A stretch of DNA of 46,029 nucleotides, taken from Methylotenera_A sp044222005. GTDB taxonomy: Bacteria > Pseudomonadota > Gammaproteobacteria > Burkholderiales > Methylophilaceae. Position numbers and translations under genes: made by a program. The stretch spans positions 1 to 46,029 of the forward strand of contig JBGANY010000014.1 of assembly GCA_044222005.1 (NCBI GenBank), given 5' to 3'. Within the stretch, counting starts at the first letter, position 1; each line of letters opens with the position of its first letter. The notes under the pieces are model-generated. The model did no database searches. It was not told the origin of the DNA and was given only the letters and a program-made list of their open reading frames with translations. This document shows, piece by piece, positions 39,565 through 46,029 of the stretch.

Positions 39565-40149
39565 ATGTCGCATTTCAATCTCATTTGCGGTGTGGATGAA
39601 GCAGGGCGCGGCCCTTTGGCAGGCAGCGTTTATGCGGCTGCGGTGATTCTGGATGTGAACAATCCGATTGACGGCCTGGCAGACTCCAAAAAACTCTCAG
39701 AAAAAAAACGTGATTTTTTAAGCGGTGAAATTAAAACAAAATCACTCGCTTGGGCGATTGCCAGCGCGAGTTGTCAAGAGATTGACGAAATCAATATTCT
39801 GCAGGCCAGCTTGCTGGCGATGCGGCGCGCCATTGAGGCCATGCAAGTGCAATTCAACATCACACCACACTTGGTTCAGATTGATGGCAACAAATGCCCG
39901 AGAATCAACTTGCCGTGCGAGGCGATTGTAAAGGGCGATAGTAAAGTGCAAGCCATTTCCGCCGCATCCATTTTGGCAAAAGTCGCGCGCGATGCAGAAC
40001 TGTATGAATTAGATAAAATCTACCCACAATACGGTTTTGCCAAACACAAAGGCTACCCAAGCCCCGCACACCTGTTGGCTTTGCAGGCACATGGCATTTG
40101 CCCGCAACACCGCTTGAGTTATGCGCCAGTAAAAGCGTTAATTAAATAG
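39565..40149 (+). CDS. rnhB: Ribonuclease HII
   Basis: 194-residue nuclease that removes ribonucleotides embedded in DNA. Catalytic acids are visible: D11 and E12 in CGVDEAGRGPLAGSV, Asp in VQIDGNKCP, and Asp in AKVARDAELYELD. The ATG abuts the lpxB stop. It is the last gene of the long cluster and ends without any gap against the stop codon of the convergent methyltransferase gene. Confidence 0.98.
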   Translation: MSHFNLICGVDEAGRGPLAGSVYAAAVILDVNNPIDGLADSKKLSEKKRDFLSGEIKTKSLAWAIASASCQEIDEINILQASLLAMRRAIEAMQVQFNITPHLVQIDGNKCPRINLPCEAIVKGDSKVQAISAASILAKVARDAELYELDKIYPQYGFAKHKGYPSPAHLLALQAHGICPQHRLSYAPVKALIK

Positions 40150-40791
40150 TTAACATTTGCATTTTAGCAACCATACATTCTCTGTTGCTGCACATTTTCC
40201 TTTCATTCCGCCAGAAACATCTGCACTTGCAATGAGGGTTAACCCATAATTATCTGCGTAGTGCTGATTTACTTCCTCGTTACTGATTGAAAATGGAGGG
40301 CCGTCTATCGCACTTTGGTCGTACACATAACTAATGAGTAGCTGTGGCGCTATATCGGTAATTTGCATCAGGTGCTTTGTGTATTGTTTGCGCATTTCTA
40401 AGGGCAGAGCGACTAAAGCGGCCCTGTCATAAATTGCATCGACCTGACCAAGTGTATTGCCTGATAAATCGAATATGTCACCAGTAAATACATCAATATT
40501 AGTTGCGCTATAGTGTTCTAGTTTACCAATGCTTGATATTTTGGGTTCCACTCCAAGCTCCGCAAATAATTGCTTAATGGCTACTTTGCTCAATTCGGCG
40601 CCGGCAACACAATAGCCGTTAGTCAGCAGCCAGGCAATATCACGTGTTTTACCGCACAAAGGAATAAATATGCGGCTGCCTTTAGCTAAAGAAAGCCCGC
40701 TAAAATATTTAACCAGCAGTGGATTGGCTTCATTCTGGTGGAAACCAATCTCATTTTTTTCCCATTTTTGGTGCCAAAAACTTGCATCCAT
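40150..40791 (-). CDS. Thiopurine S-methyltransferase family protein (TPMT-like)
   Basis: 213-residue SAM-dependent methyltransferase. N-terminal MDASFWHQKWEKNEIGFHQNEANPLLVKY and IFIPLCGKTRDIAWLL (SAM motif I), followed by VAGAELSKVAIKQLF and AIYDRAALVALPLEMRKQYTKHL, are all typical of bacterial TPMT, whose members methylate thiols or selenium/tellurium compounds. The natural substrate here is unknown. It lies 20 nt after the RsmI-like gene on the same strand, and its stop at 40150 touches the rnhB stop. Confidence 0.87.
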   Translation of the reverse strand: MDASFWHQKWEKNEIGFHQNEANPLLVKYFSGLSLAKGSRIFIPLCGKTRDIAWLLTNGYCVAGAELSKVAIKQLFAELGVEPKISSIGKLEHYSATNIDVFTGDIFDLSGNTLGQVDAIYDRAALVALPLEMRKQYTKHLMQITDIAPQLLISYVYDQSAIDGPPFSISNEEVNQHYADNYGLTLIASADVSGGMKGKCAATENVWLLKCKC

Positions 40792-40811
40792 AAAAGTCTC
40801 TTTAAATAAGT

Positions 40812-41522
40812 CTAAGCCAGCAACAGAAACACGGTTGGTTTTTTATGTAAATCCGGCAGCGTGCTTTGCTTCCATTCACTGATGCGTTTCGTTACTATCG
40901 TTTCATCGGGCGAACTGACGTGGCAGGCAATACATAAGCGGGTATTAGCGTTGCAGGTGTTTAGCAACGCTTCCAGCATTTGCTGGTTGCGGTAGGGCGT
41001 TTCAATAAAAATCTGGGTCTCTTTATGTGTTTGTGCGCGTTTTTCGATTTCTTTGAGTTTTGCTGCACGCGCAGCCTTATCTACCGGCAAATAGCCTAAA
41101 AACGCAAATTGCTGTCCGTTAAGACCAGAGGCCATCAGCGCCAATAAAATCGCGCTAGGGCCCACCAGCGGCACAACATGGATGCCTTTTTGATGTGCTA
41201 GCGCGACTAGTTTCGCGCCCGGGTCGGCCACAGCAGGGCAGCCGGCTTCGCTCATTAGGCCAACATCATGTCCAGCCAGCAAAGGTTTGAGCAGGTTTGG
41301 CAATGTTTTGTCGTCAGTATGTTCGTTCAACAATTCAAGCTGCAATTCGCGAATGGGTTTGTGCGGCTTGATTAAGCTTAAAAACTGTCGTGCAGACTTT
41401 TCATTTTCCACCACAAAATGTTCCAGCTTTTGCGTTTGTGCAATAACATTCGGCGGCAGCGCCGCGTGGATATTGTCGTCACCGAGCGTGACGGGAATTA
41501 AGTAAAGTGTGCCGAATTTCAC
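40812..41522 (-). CDS. RsmI-like SAM-dependent methyltransferase (tetrapyrrole methylase fold)
   Basis: 236-residue protein of the tetrapyrrole-methylase/RsmI superfamily. Motifs: GTLYLIPVTLGDD at the start, VGLMSEAGCPAVADPGAKLVALAHQKGI (close to the RsmI SEAGxPxxxDPG motif), VPLVGPSAILLALMASGLNGQQFAFLGYLP and ETPYRN. It is shorter than true RsmI (about 280) and lacks its C-terminal domain, so 16S rRNA C1402 methylation is not assured. Substrate unknown. It follows the DUF4139 gene on the minus strand with repeat copy D between them. Confidence 0.87.
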   Translation of the reverse strand: MKFGTLYLIPVTLGDDNIHAALPPNVIAQTQKLEHFVVENEKSARQFLSLIKPHKPIRELQLELLNEHTDDKTLPNLLKPLLAGHDVGLMSEAGCPAVADPGAKLVALAHQKGIHVVPLVGPSAILLALMASGLNGQQFAFLGYLPVDKAARAAKLKEIEKRAQTHKETQIFIETPYRNQQMLEALLNTCNANTRLCIACHVSSPDETIVTKRISEWKQSTLPDLHKKPTVFLLLA

Positions 41523-41550
41523 TGTAGTCGATTTATCCCGTTATAAAGTG

Positions 41551-41589
41551 CATGCCCTGCAAGCCAATATCCATGCGGCTTGCAGAGTA
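41551..41589 (-). repeat. Palindromic dispersed repeat, copy D (reference copy)
   Basis: The copy closest to consensus. On the minus strand: left arm ATACTCTGCAAGCC, core GCATGGATATT, right arm GGCTTGCAGGGCAT. The 14-bp arms pair with two mismatches or G/T pairs and the 11-nt core forms the loop. It lies 25 nt after the stop of the DUF4139 gene in forward orientation. There is no strong T-run on either side, so it is not a standard terminator. Confidence 0.85.
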
Positions 41590-41614
41590 TATAAAATTGC
41601 TTATAAAGCTGATA

Positions 41615-43063
41615 TTAATACTTTACTTGCGCTCGGTAAGTCAGTGTGACGCTGCCTTCTGCTGGAACGTCTATTTTCCACACCACCAGATGACTGTTGG
41701 CCTTTGTGTGCGGATGGCTTTCGGATAAAATCTTCCAATCGCCGCCAATCGGCTCCTGTACGGTAACGGTCACTTTTTGTTTTTTTGCGTTCTTCAGCGT
41801 GAGTTCAAATGCGCTTTCGAATGCACTATTACCCTTGCTGGGGCGCGGTAGCGTCTTGAAATCTGTTTGTTTTTTGTCGGCGGTCACGTCAAATGCTTCA
41901 CCCAATTTTAAGCGAACAGTTTCATTTTTTGGGGTATGGTCGATATTGTCTTCGCCGACAAATTGCGCATTACCTGCACTATCTTTCTTGTAGACGCGTA
42001 GTATGCCTTTAGGCAGAGGCAAGCCAAGCTTGCTGGATTCTTTGTTGTCGAACTCTACAAACACGCCGACTTTCATTTTTGTGCCGATTTCGCCATATTG
42101 GCCAGTGTAATAGTAGTCTGCACCTTTAAGCACTAACTCTTTACGTGCAGGGATCCCGCTTGCAGACAGTAGCGCAACCTGTTTGGTTTGGTTTTCAGCG
42201 ATTGTCGTTGGGCGATCCAGGGTATACAAATGATATTCCAACAGCGATTCTTCAGCCACGGGTGCAGCTGCGTCGGCCATCATCACCTCGCCTCGCATCG
42301 CTTTTGCCATTGGATGCATTTGCTGCTGCACACGGTTTACATCGCCTGCCACCAATTGCAGCTTGGCGTTTTTATAACTGGCACCGCTGGTATTGGTAAG
42401 TGTGACCCAGCCTGACAAGTCCAGTTTGTCTTCCTTGTCATTCAATTCAGCCACATAATCGGCTTTCCAGCCCAATCCACCGCTGAGATAGCTCAATTCC
42501 ACAGTTTGATCGGTTGCGCCTTTGTTGTTGATTTGTGTCACCAAAGTAGGGCGGTCACGCAGATTTGCCGGCACGTCATCATAGACGATTCGACCCGGCA
42601 AACCGGTTTCGATGCGGTTGCCCACCTTCAGCACCACGCCGTTATTGGCCGAGAGCACGGTCGCTTGTTCCGTAGTTTCTACGCCAGTTGTCGGATTGGT
42701 TTTCACGATCCAGACAGTTTTACCCACATATTTTTCCAGCATTTTTTGTGGCGTGAGTAAATCAAAATCGAAATTTTGTTCTAATAGCACCAGGCTGCCA
42801 GGCGCGCTTAGGCTTCTCAAAAGCGCAGTTTCTGGACGGATTTGCGCACTCACGTCACGCAGTGCAAGCGCATTTAATCCGGTCTTGATTTTGACCTTGC
42901 GCGTATCTTTCACCAATGCAAGATCACTGTTGTAAATAGTGACTGCAACACTTTGCTGGTCATTTAAGGTACTTCGGATTTCTTCTGATTGATTCTCCAT
43001 AGCAATAGCTCCAAATGATATTAGCGAAGTAACGGCAAATCCGATCATGCGATGTTTAAACAT
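41615..43063 (-). CDS. DUF4139 domain-containing exported protein
   Basis: 482-residue secreted protein of unknown function. Signal peptide about 1-22 (MFKHRMIGFAVTSLISFGAIA). The rest resembles the DUF4139 family: beta-rich with VAVTIYNSDLALVKDTRKV near the N terminus, a central Ala/Met-rich low-complexity segment (about 260-285), and a C-terminal half with LRVYKKDSAGNAQFVGEDNIDHTPKNE and KWKI-type strands. ATG 43063 was chosen because GAAGG lies 7 nt upstream and it begins the signal peptide; the frame opens further to 43096. Related proteins are described as mucoidy-inhibitor A-like, but no activity is established. Confidence 0.85.
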   Translation of the reverse strand: MFKHRMIGFAVTSLISFGAIAMENQSEEIRSTLNDQQSVAVTIYNSDLALVKDTRKVKIKTGLNALALRDVSAQIRPETALLRSLSAPGSLVLLEQNFDFDLLTPQKMLEKYVGKTVWIVKTNPTTGVETTEQATVLSANNGVVLKVGNRIETGLPGRIVYDDVPANLRDRPTLVTQINNKGATDQTVELSYLSGGLGWKADYVAELNDKEDKLDLSGWVTLTNTSGASYKNAKLQLVAGDVNRVQQQMHPMAKAMRGEVMMADAAAPVAEESLLEYHLYTLDRPTTIAENQTKQVALLSASGIPARKELVLKGADYYYTGQYGEIGTKMKVGVFVEFDNKESSKLGLPLPKGILRVYKKDSAGNAQFVGEDNIDHTPKNETVRLKLGEAFDVTADKKQTDFKTLPRPSKGNSAFESAFELTLKNAKKQKVTVTVQEPIGGDWKILSESHPHTKANSHLVVWKIDVPAEGSVTLTYRAQVKY

Positions 43064-43110
43064 GGACAACCTTCCCAAAAGATTAATTGAAGCCACTAAA
43101 ACGACTGCTG

Positions 43111-43692
43111 CTATATTACGTTGACGCCCTCATTCTTTAGCATGGTAATTAGCCTGATCAACGGCAAGCCAATCAGGGCATTTGGATCTTCGCCCAGCAT
43201 TCTGTCAATCAGCGCGATGCCCAAGCCTTCCGATTTTGCACTGCCAGCGCAATGGTAGGGCTGCTCCTTGGTCAAGTAGCTTTCGATTTGTTCGTCGCTG
43301 AGTTGACGGAATCGCACCAGATACGGCACGACCTCGGCCTGCATATCGCCTGTGGCTGCATTGTATAAACAAAGCGCGCTGTGGAAAGTCACTTCTCGGC
43401 CGCGCATTAATTGCAGCTGTCTGGTCGCGTTCTGATGGTTAAGTGGTTTGCCCAGTTGATCGCCATCCAAGGTGGCGACCTGATCGCAGCCAATCACGAG
43501 CGCATGTGCATATTCGCTGCCAATTTTCCTGGCCTTTTCCTGTGCGAGCCTTAAGGCGGTTTCGCGTGGCTTTTCGCCTGCAAGCGGCGTTTCATCGACG
43601 CGCGGTGAAATGCTGCTAAAAGGGATTTGCAGCTTTTGCAATAACTCGCGTCTGTAAACCGAGGATGAAGCCAGAATAAGGGTTTGTTTCAT
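43111..43692 (-). CDS. Maf-family nucleotide pyrophosphatase, YceF type
   Basis: 193-residue Maf protein, a house-cleaning pyrophosphatase for modified nucleotides. N-terminal LILASSSVYRRELLQKL, DET (residues about 33-35), catalytic Asp in VIGCDQVATLDG, and CAGSAKSEGLGIALI. The SAKSEGLG version of the motif is that of YceF (7-methyl-GTP hydrolysis) rather than YhdE (dTTP/UTP). It precedes the DUF4139 and RsmI-like genes on the minus strand, a common arrangement of Maf with an RsmI-like gene in betaproteobacteria. No clear ribosome site. Confidence 0.92.
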   Translation of the reverse strand: MKQTLILASSSVYRRELLQKLQIPFSSISPRVDETPLAGEKPRETALRLAQEKARKIGSEYAHALVIGCDQVATLDGDQLGKPLNHQNATRQLQLMRGREVTFHSALCLYNAATGDMQAEVVPYLVRFRQLSDEQIESYLTKEQPYHCAGSAKSEGLGIALIDRMLGEDPNALIGLPLIRLITMLKNEGVNVI

Positions 43693-43724
43693 GTTCTAGT
43701 ATGCTTAAATTTAGAGTACATAAA

Positions 43725-43753
43725 TAAAAAGCCGACAGCTTGATTCTGTCGGC
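43725..43753 (-). terminator. Rho-independent terminator after pyruvate carboxylase genes
   Basis: GCCGACAG (43731-43738) and CTGTCGGC (43746-43753) form an eight-pair stem with a seven-base loop. On the minus strand it is followed by TTTTTATTTA, 24 nt beyond the subunit B stop. Confidence 0.9.
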
Positions 43754-43777
43754 TTATCGTTCAAACTTCAACAGAAA

Positions 43778-45628
43778 TTACTCGGGCTGGATTTCAAGTA
43801 ATGACTCATCAGGCGTTACGCTGTCACCCTTGCTGACGTGTACAGCGACTACAGTACCAGTCGTTGCGGCCTGAATCTCATTCTCCATTTTCATGGCTTC
43901 GATCACCAGCACGCCGTCACCAGCTTTCACTTTATCACCCACTTTTGCTTTTACAGCCACAATCGTGCCCGGCATGGCGGTCGTCACGCAACCTGCATGG
44001 TGCGGGCGAGGGCGGCCGCTGGAGGTTGTCGCCGCTTTTTTCTTGCTGCTTTTGTTGCCATTGCTTGCAGCGCCGCCGGAAACTTCAATTTCGTCCAGGG
44101 TTTCTACAATGACTTCCTCTGCAATGCCGTCTACAGATACATAGAACGGGCGTTTTTCTTCACCCGCATGGCCGCTGCCGGTCAGCTTGATATGGAAAGT
44201 TTCGCCATGCAAAGTGACGTTAAACTCATTTGGCGCAAAGCGTGCCGCTGCAGCGCTCGCGCTCTCTTTAGTATGCAAGGCTTCAGGTTTCAGGCTGCCT
44301 GCATTGCGTTCTTGCAGGAAGGTTTGGCCAATATCGGGGAACATCGCATAAGTTAAGACGTCCTCTTCGCTTTTTGCAATGCGCTCAGATTCTGTTTGTA
44401 GTTTAGCCATTTCAGGCGCTAACAAATCAGCCGGGCGGCAGGTAATCACCTCCGCATCACCCACGGCCTGCTGTTTCACAGTTGCATTCACTGCTGCCGG
44501 TGCTTTGCCATACAGGCCTAGAAAGTAGTTTTTGACTTCGTTGGTCACCGATTTGTAACGCGAACCTGTCATTACATTCAATACGGCCTGGGTGCCTACA
44601 ATTTGCGAAGTCGGGGTGACCAGCGGCGGAAAGCCCAGATCTTCGCGCACGCGCGGAATTTCTGCCAATACTTCATCCATGCGGTCCAGCGCGCCTTGTT
44701 CTTTCAGCTGATTGGAAAGGTTGGAAATCATGCCGCCAGGCACCTGGTTGACCAGCACACGGGTATCCACGCCGGTGAATTCGCTCTCATACTGCCAATA
44801 TTTCCTGCGAACTTCGCGGAAATACGCTGTGATTTCTTGCAGCTTAGCCAAGTCCAGGCCGGTGTCGTATTCTGTGCCTTTTAATGCAGCTACCATGCTC
44901 TCTGTCGTTGGGTGGCTGGCGCCTTCTGAAAATGACGAGTTGCAAGTGTCAATAATGCTTGCGCCATTTTCAACGCCTTTTAACAGCGACATGCTGGCTA
45001 AGCCGGATGTGGCGTGACTGTGCACATGGATTGGCAGACTCACGGCTGATTTGATTGCGCGAACGAGTTCGCCGGTGGTTTGTGGCGTGAGCAGGCCCGC
45101 CATATCTTTAATGCCAATGCTGTCTGAACCCAATTCTTCCAGCTCTTTCGCCATGGCGACGAAATAGGCAATATCATGGACCGGACTGGTCGTGTAAGAC
45201 AATGTGCCAATCGCATGTTTGCCTACTTTTTTAACGGCAGTGATTGCTTCACGCAGGTTGCGCACATCGTTCAAAGCATCAAAAATACGGAACACATCTA
45301 CGCCGGCATTGGCTGCCTGTTTCACAAAAGCATGCACTACGTCATCTGAATAATGGCGGTAGCCAAGCAGGTTTTGTCCGCGCAGCAGCATATTAATCTG
45401 GCTGTTCGGCAAGGCTTTGCGCAGCTTGGCGAGGCGCTCCCAAGGGTCTTCTTTCAGAAAGCGCACGCAGGCATCAAATGTAGCGCCACCCCAGGCCTCG
45501 ATCGACCAGAAGCCAATGGCGTCCAGCTTGGAGCAAATCGGCAGCATATCTTCGGTGCGCATGCGCGTTGCGATTAACGATTGGTGGCCGTCGCGTAAAA
45601 CTAATTCAGTGATGTATATTTTGCTCAT
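43778..45628 (-). CDS. pycB: Pyruvate carboxylase subunit B (oxaloacetate decarboxylase alpha-like)
   Basis: 616-residue carboxyltransferase plus biotin-carrier subunit. The N-terminal TIM-barrel domain starts KIYITELVLRDGHQSLIATRMRTEDM, with the metal-site motif GIKDMAGLL and VHSHATSGLA; a linker rich in Lys/Ser/Ala (about 520-545) leads to the biotinyl domain with K580 in EAMKMENEIQ. With the subunit A gene just upstream it most likely forms a two-subunit anaplerotic pyruvate carboxylase; a sodium-pump oxaloacetate decarboxylase is less likely because the neighbour is a biotin carboxylase. Gap to subunit A is 32 nt. Confidence 0.93.
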   Translation of the reverse strand: MSKIYITELVLRDGHQSLIATRMRTEDMLPICSKLDAIGFWSIEAWGGATFDACVRFLKEDPWERLAKLRKALPNSQINMLLRGQNLLGYRHYSDDVVHAFVKQAANAGVDVFRIFDALNDVRNLREAITAVKKVGKHAIGTLSYTTSPVHDIAYFVAMAKELEELGSDSIGIKDMAGLLTPQTTGELVRAIKSAVSLPIHVHSHATSGLASMSLLKGVENGASIIDTCNSSFSEGASHPTTESMVAALKGTEYDTGLDLAKLQEITAYFREVRRKYWQYESEFTGVDTRVLVNQVPGGMISNLSNQLKEQGALDRMDEVLAEIPRVREDLGFPPLVTPTSQIVGTQAVLNVMTGSRYKSVTNEVKNYFLGLYGKAPAAVNATVKQQAVGDAEVITCRPADLLAPEMAKLQTESERIAKSEEDVLTYAMFPDIGQTFLQERNAGSLKPEALHTKESASAAAARFAPNEFNVTLHGETFHIKLTGSGHAGEEKRPFYVSVDGIAEEVIVETLDEIEVSGGAASNGNKSSKKKAATTSSGRPRPHHAGCVTTAMPGTIVAVKAKVGDKVKAGDGVLVIEAMKMENEIQAATTGTVVAVHVSKGDSVTPDESLLEIQPE

Positions 45629-45660
45629 AGCTTTATTTCTTTATGGTAATTCTTAAAAAA

Positions 45661-46029
45661 TTATATGCCTTCATGTGCCGCAATAGCCGCTGATATCGCC
45701 GCTGCAATCAACTCCGGTGGCAGCTCAGTTGCGTAATTGGTAAGCTCGGGATGCGTTTCTACAAAACTGGTATTAAAATCCGCATTCTTGAAATCGGGGT
45801 GCTTCATGATTTCCTGGTAATACGGAATCGTCGTTTTAACGCCGTATACCACCATGTCGCCCAAAGCGCGGCGACCGCGCTCCACGACACCATTCCAATC
45901 GAGTGCCCAAACCGTGAGTTTGGCGCACATGGAATCATAATAGGGCGGAATGACGTAGCCTGAGTAAATCGCTGCATCCATACGCACGCCGGGGCCGCCC
46001 GGCGAGTAATAGCGCGTAATTTTGCCAAA
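45661..46029 (-). CDS. pycA: Pyruvate carboxylase subunit A, biotin carboxylase (5' part outside window)
   Basis: C-terminal 122 residues only; the start lies beyond 46029. The translation opens FGKITRYYSPGGPGVRMDAA, then IYSGYVIPPYYDSMCAKL, the conserved C-terminal domain of AccC/PycA biotin carboxylases, and ends AAISAAIAAHEGI. The full protein would be about 450-480 residues and would carboxylate biotin on subunit B with ATP and bicarbonate. Acetyl-CoA carboxylase AccC is the alternative, but location directly before the carboxyltransferase-biotin subunit favours pyruvate carboxylase. Confidence 0.92.
   Translation of the reverse strand, partial: FGKITRYYSPGGPGVRMDAAIYSGYVIPPYYDSMCAKLTVWALDWNGVVERGRRALGDMVVYGVKTTIPYYQEIMKHPDFKNADFNTSFVETHPELTNYATELPPELIAAAISAAIAAHEGI

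Noticed and set aside
43838..44356. Plus-strand open frame of 172 codons
   Set aside because: It lies wholly antisense to the biotinyl and linker part of pyruvate carboxylase subunit B, has no ribosome site, and its translation has no recognisable fold or motif.
1..46029. CRISPR array, prophage or insertion sequence
   Set aside because: No regularly spaced identical repeats, no integrase, transposase or phage structural gene, and no terminal inverted repeats with target duplications were seen.

Overview
The window looks like chromosomal DNA of a betaproteobacterium, most plausibly a member of the Methylophilaceae (Methylotenera/Methylophilus type). This is inferred from gene content and order: the rpsB-to-rnhB envelope cluster in betaproteobacterial order, a two-subunit pyruvate carboxylase, hpnCDE squalene genes, and moderate base composition. 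No 16S rRNA or methanol-oxidation gene is present to prove it. I see no phage, insertion sequence, CRISPR array or plasmid gene. There is no gene-free stretch longer than about 210 bases.

Layout. (1) 1-2232, minus strand: a 3'-truncated aspartate aminotransferase and a secreted trypsin-like protease with a TPR tail, divergent from uvrB. (2) 2361-6564, plus: uvrB, a DUF2721 membrane protein flanked by two copies of a palindromic repeat, then the S6 operon rpsF-priB-rpsR-rplI with a strong promoter, a leader hairpin and a clean terminator. (3) 6658-12828, plus: an accessory-looking redox and signalling island. It holds a cytochrome b, an SHP-type monoheme cytochrome c (DUF1924), a diheme cytochrome c (DHC), a QseB/QseC-like two-component system, a secreted YVTN beta-propeller protein and a CDF metal-efflux protein. 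PmrA/QseB-type direct-repeat boxes precede both the cytochrome operon and the beta-propeller gene, so the whole island can be read as one self-regulated circuit. (4) 12971-15741: dnaB and radA. (5) 15841-18912, minus: hpnC-hpnD-hpnE for squalene synthesis, divergent from mtnP-def (19002-20329). (6) tRNA-Ser(UGA), two tandem cupin genes, then glnD and map on the minus strand. (7) An HDOD gene inserted between map and rpsB, followed by the long cluster rpsB-tsf-pyrH-frr-uppS-cdsA-dxr-rseP-bamA-skp-lpxD-fabZ-lpxA-lpxB-rnhB (25770-40149): translation factors, UMP kinase, isoprenoid carrier and phospholipid precursors, outer-membrane assembly and lipid A synthesis. (8) 40150-46029, minus: a TPMT-like methyltransferase, an RsmI-like methyltransferase, a DUF4139 protein, a YceF-type Maf protein, and pyruvate carboxylase subunit B with the 3' part of subunit A.

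The most interesting signals outside ordinary genes are these. The first is the two-box QseBC/SHP/beta-propeller/CDF island. The second is a dispersed element of about 39 bp (14-bp arms around a conserved asymmetric 11-nt core) found four times just 3' of stop codons, with an exact 22-bp core match inside glnD. Others are a terminator-like hairpin in front of the HDOD gene with no gene before it, a tRNA-Ser anticodon-arm look-alike upstream of the real tRNA-Ser, a dnaB promoter that predicts a leaderless mRNA, and a 20-bp dyad upstream of dnaB.

All calls come from reading the sequence and translations. No database search was run. Statements about families are from general knowledge, and functional links between neighbours are inference.
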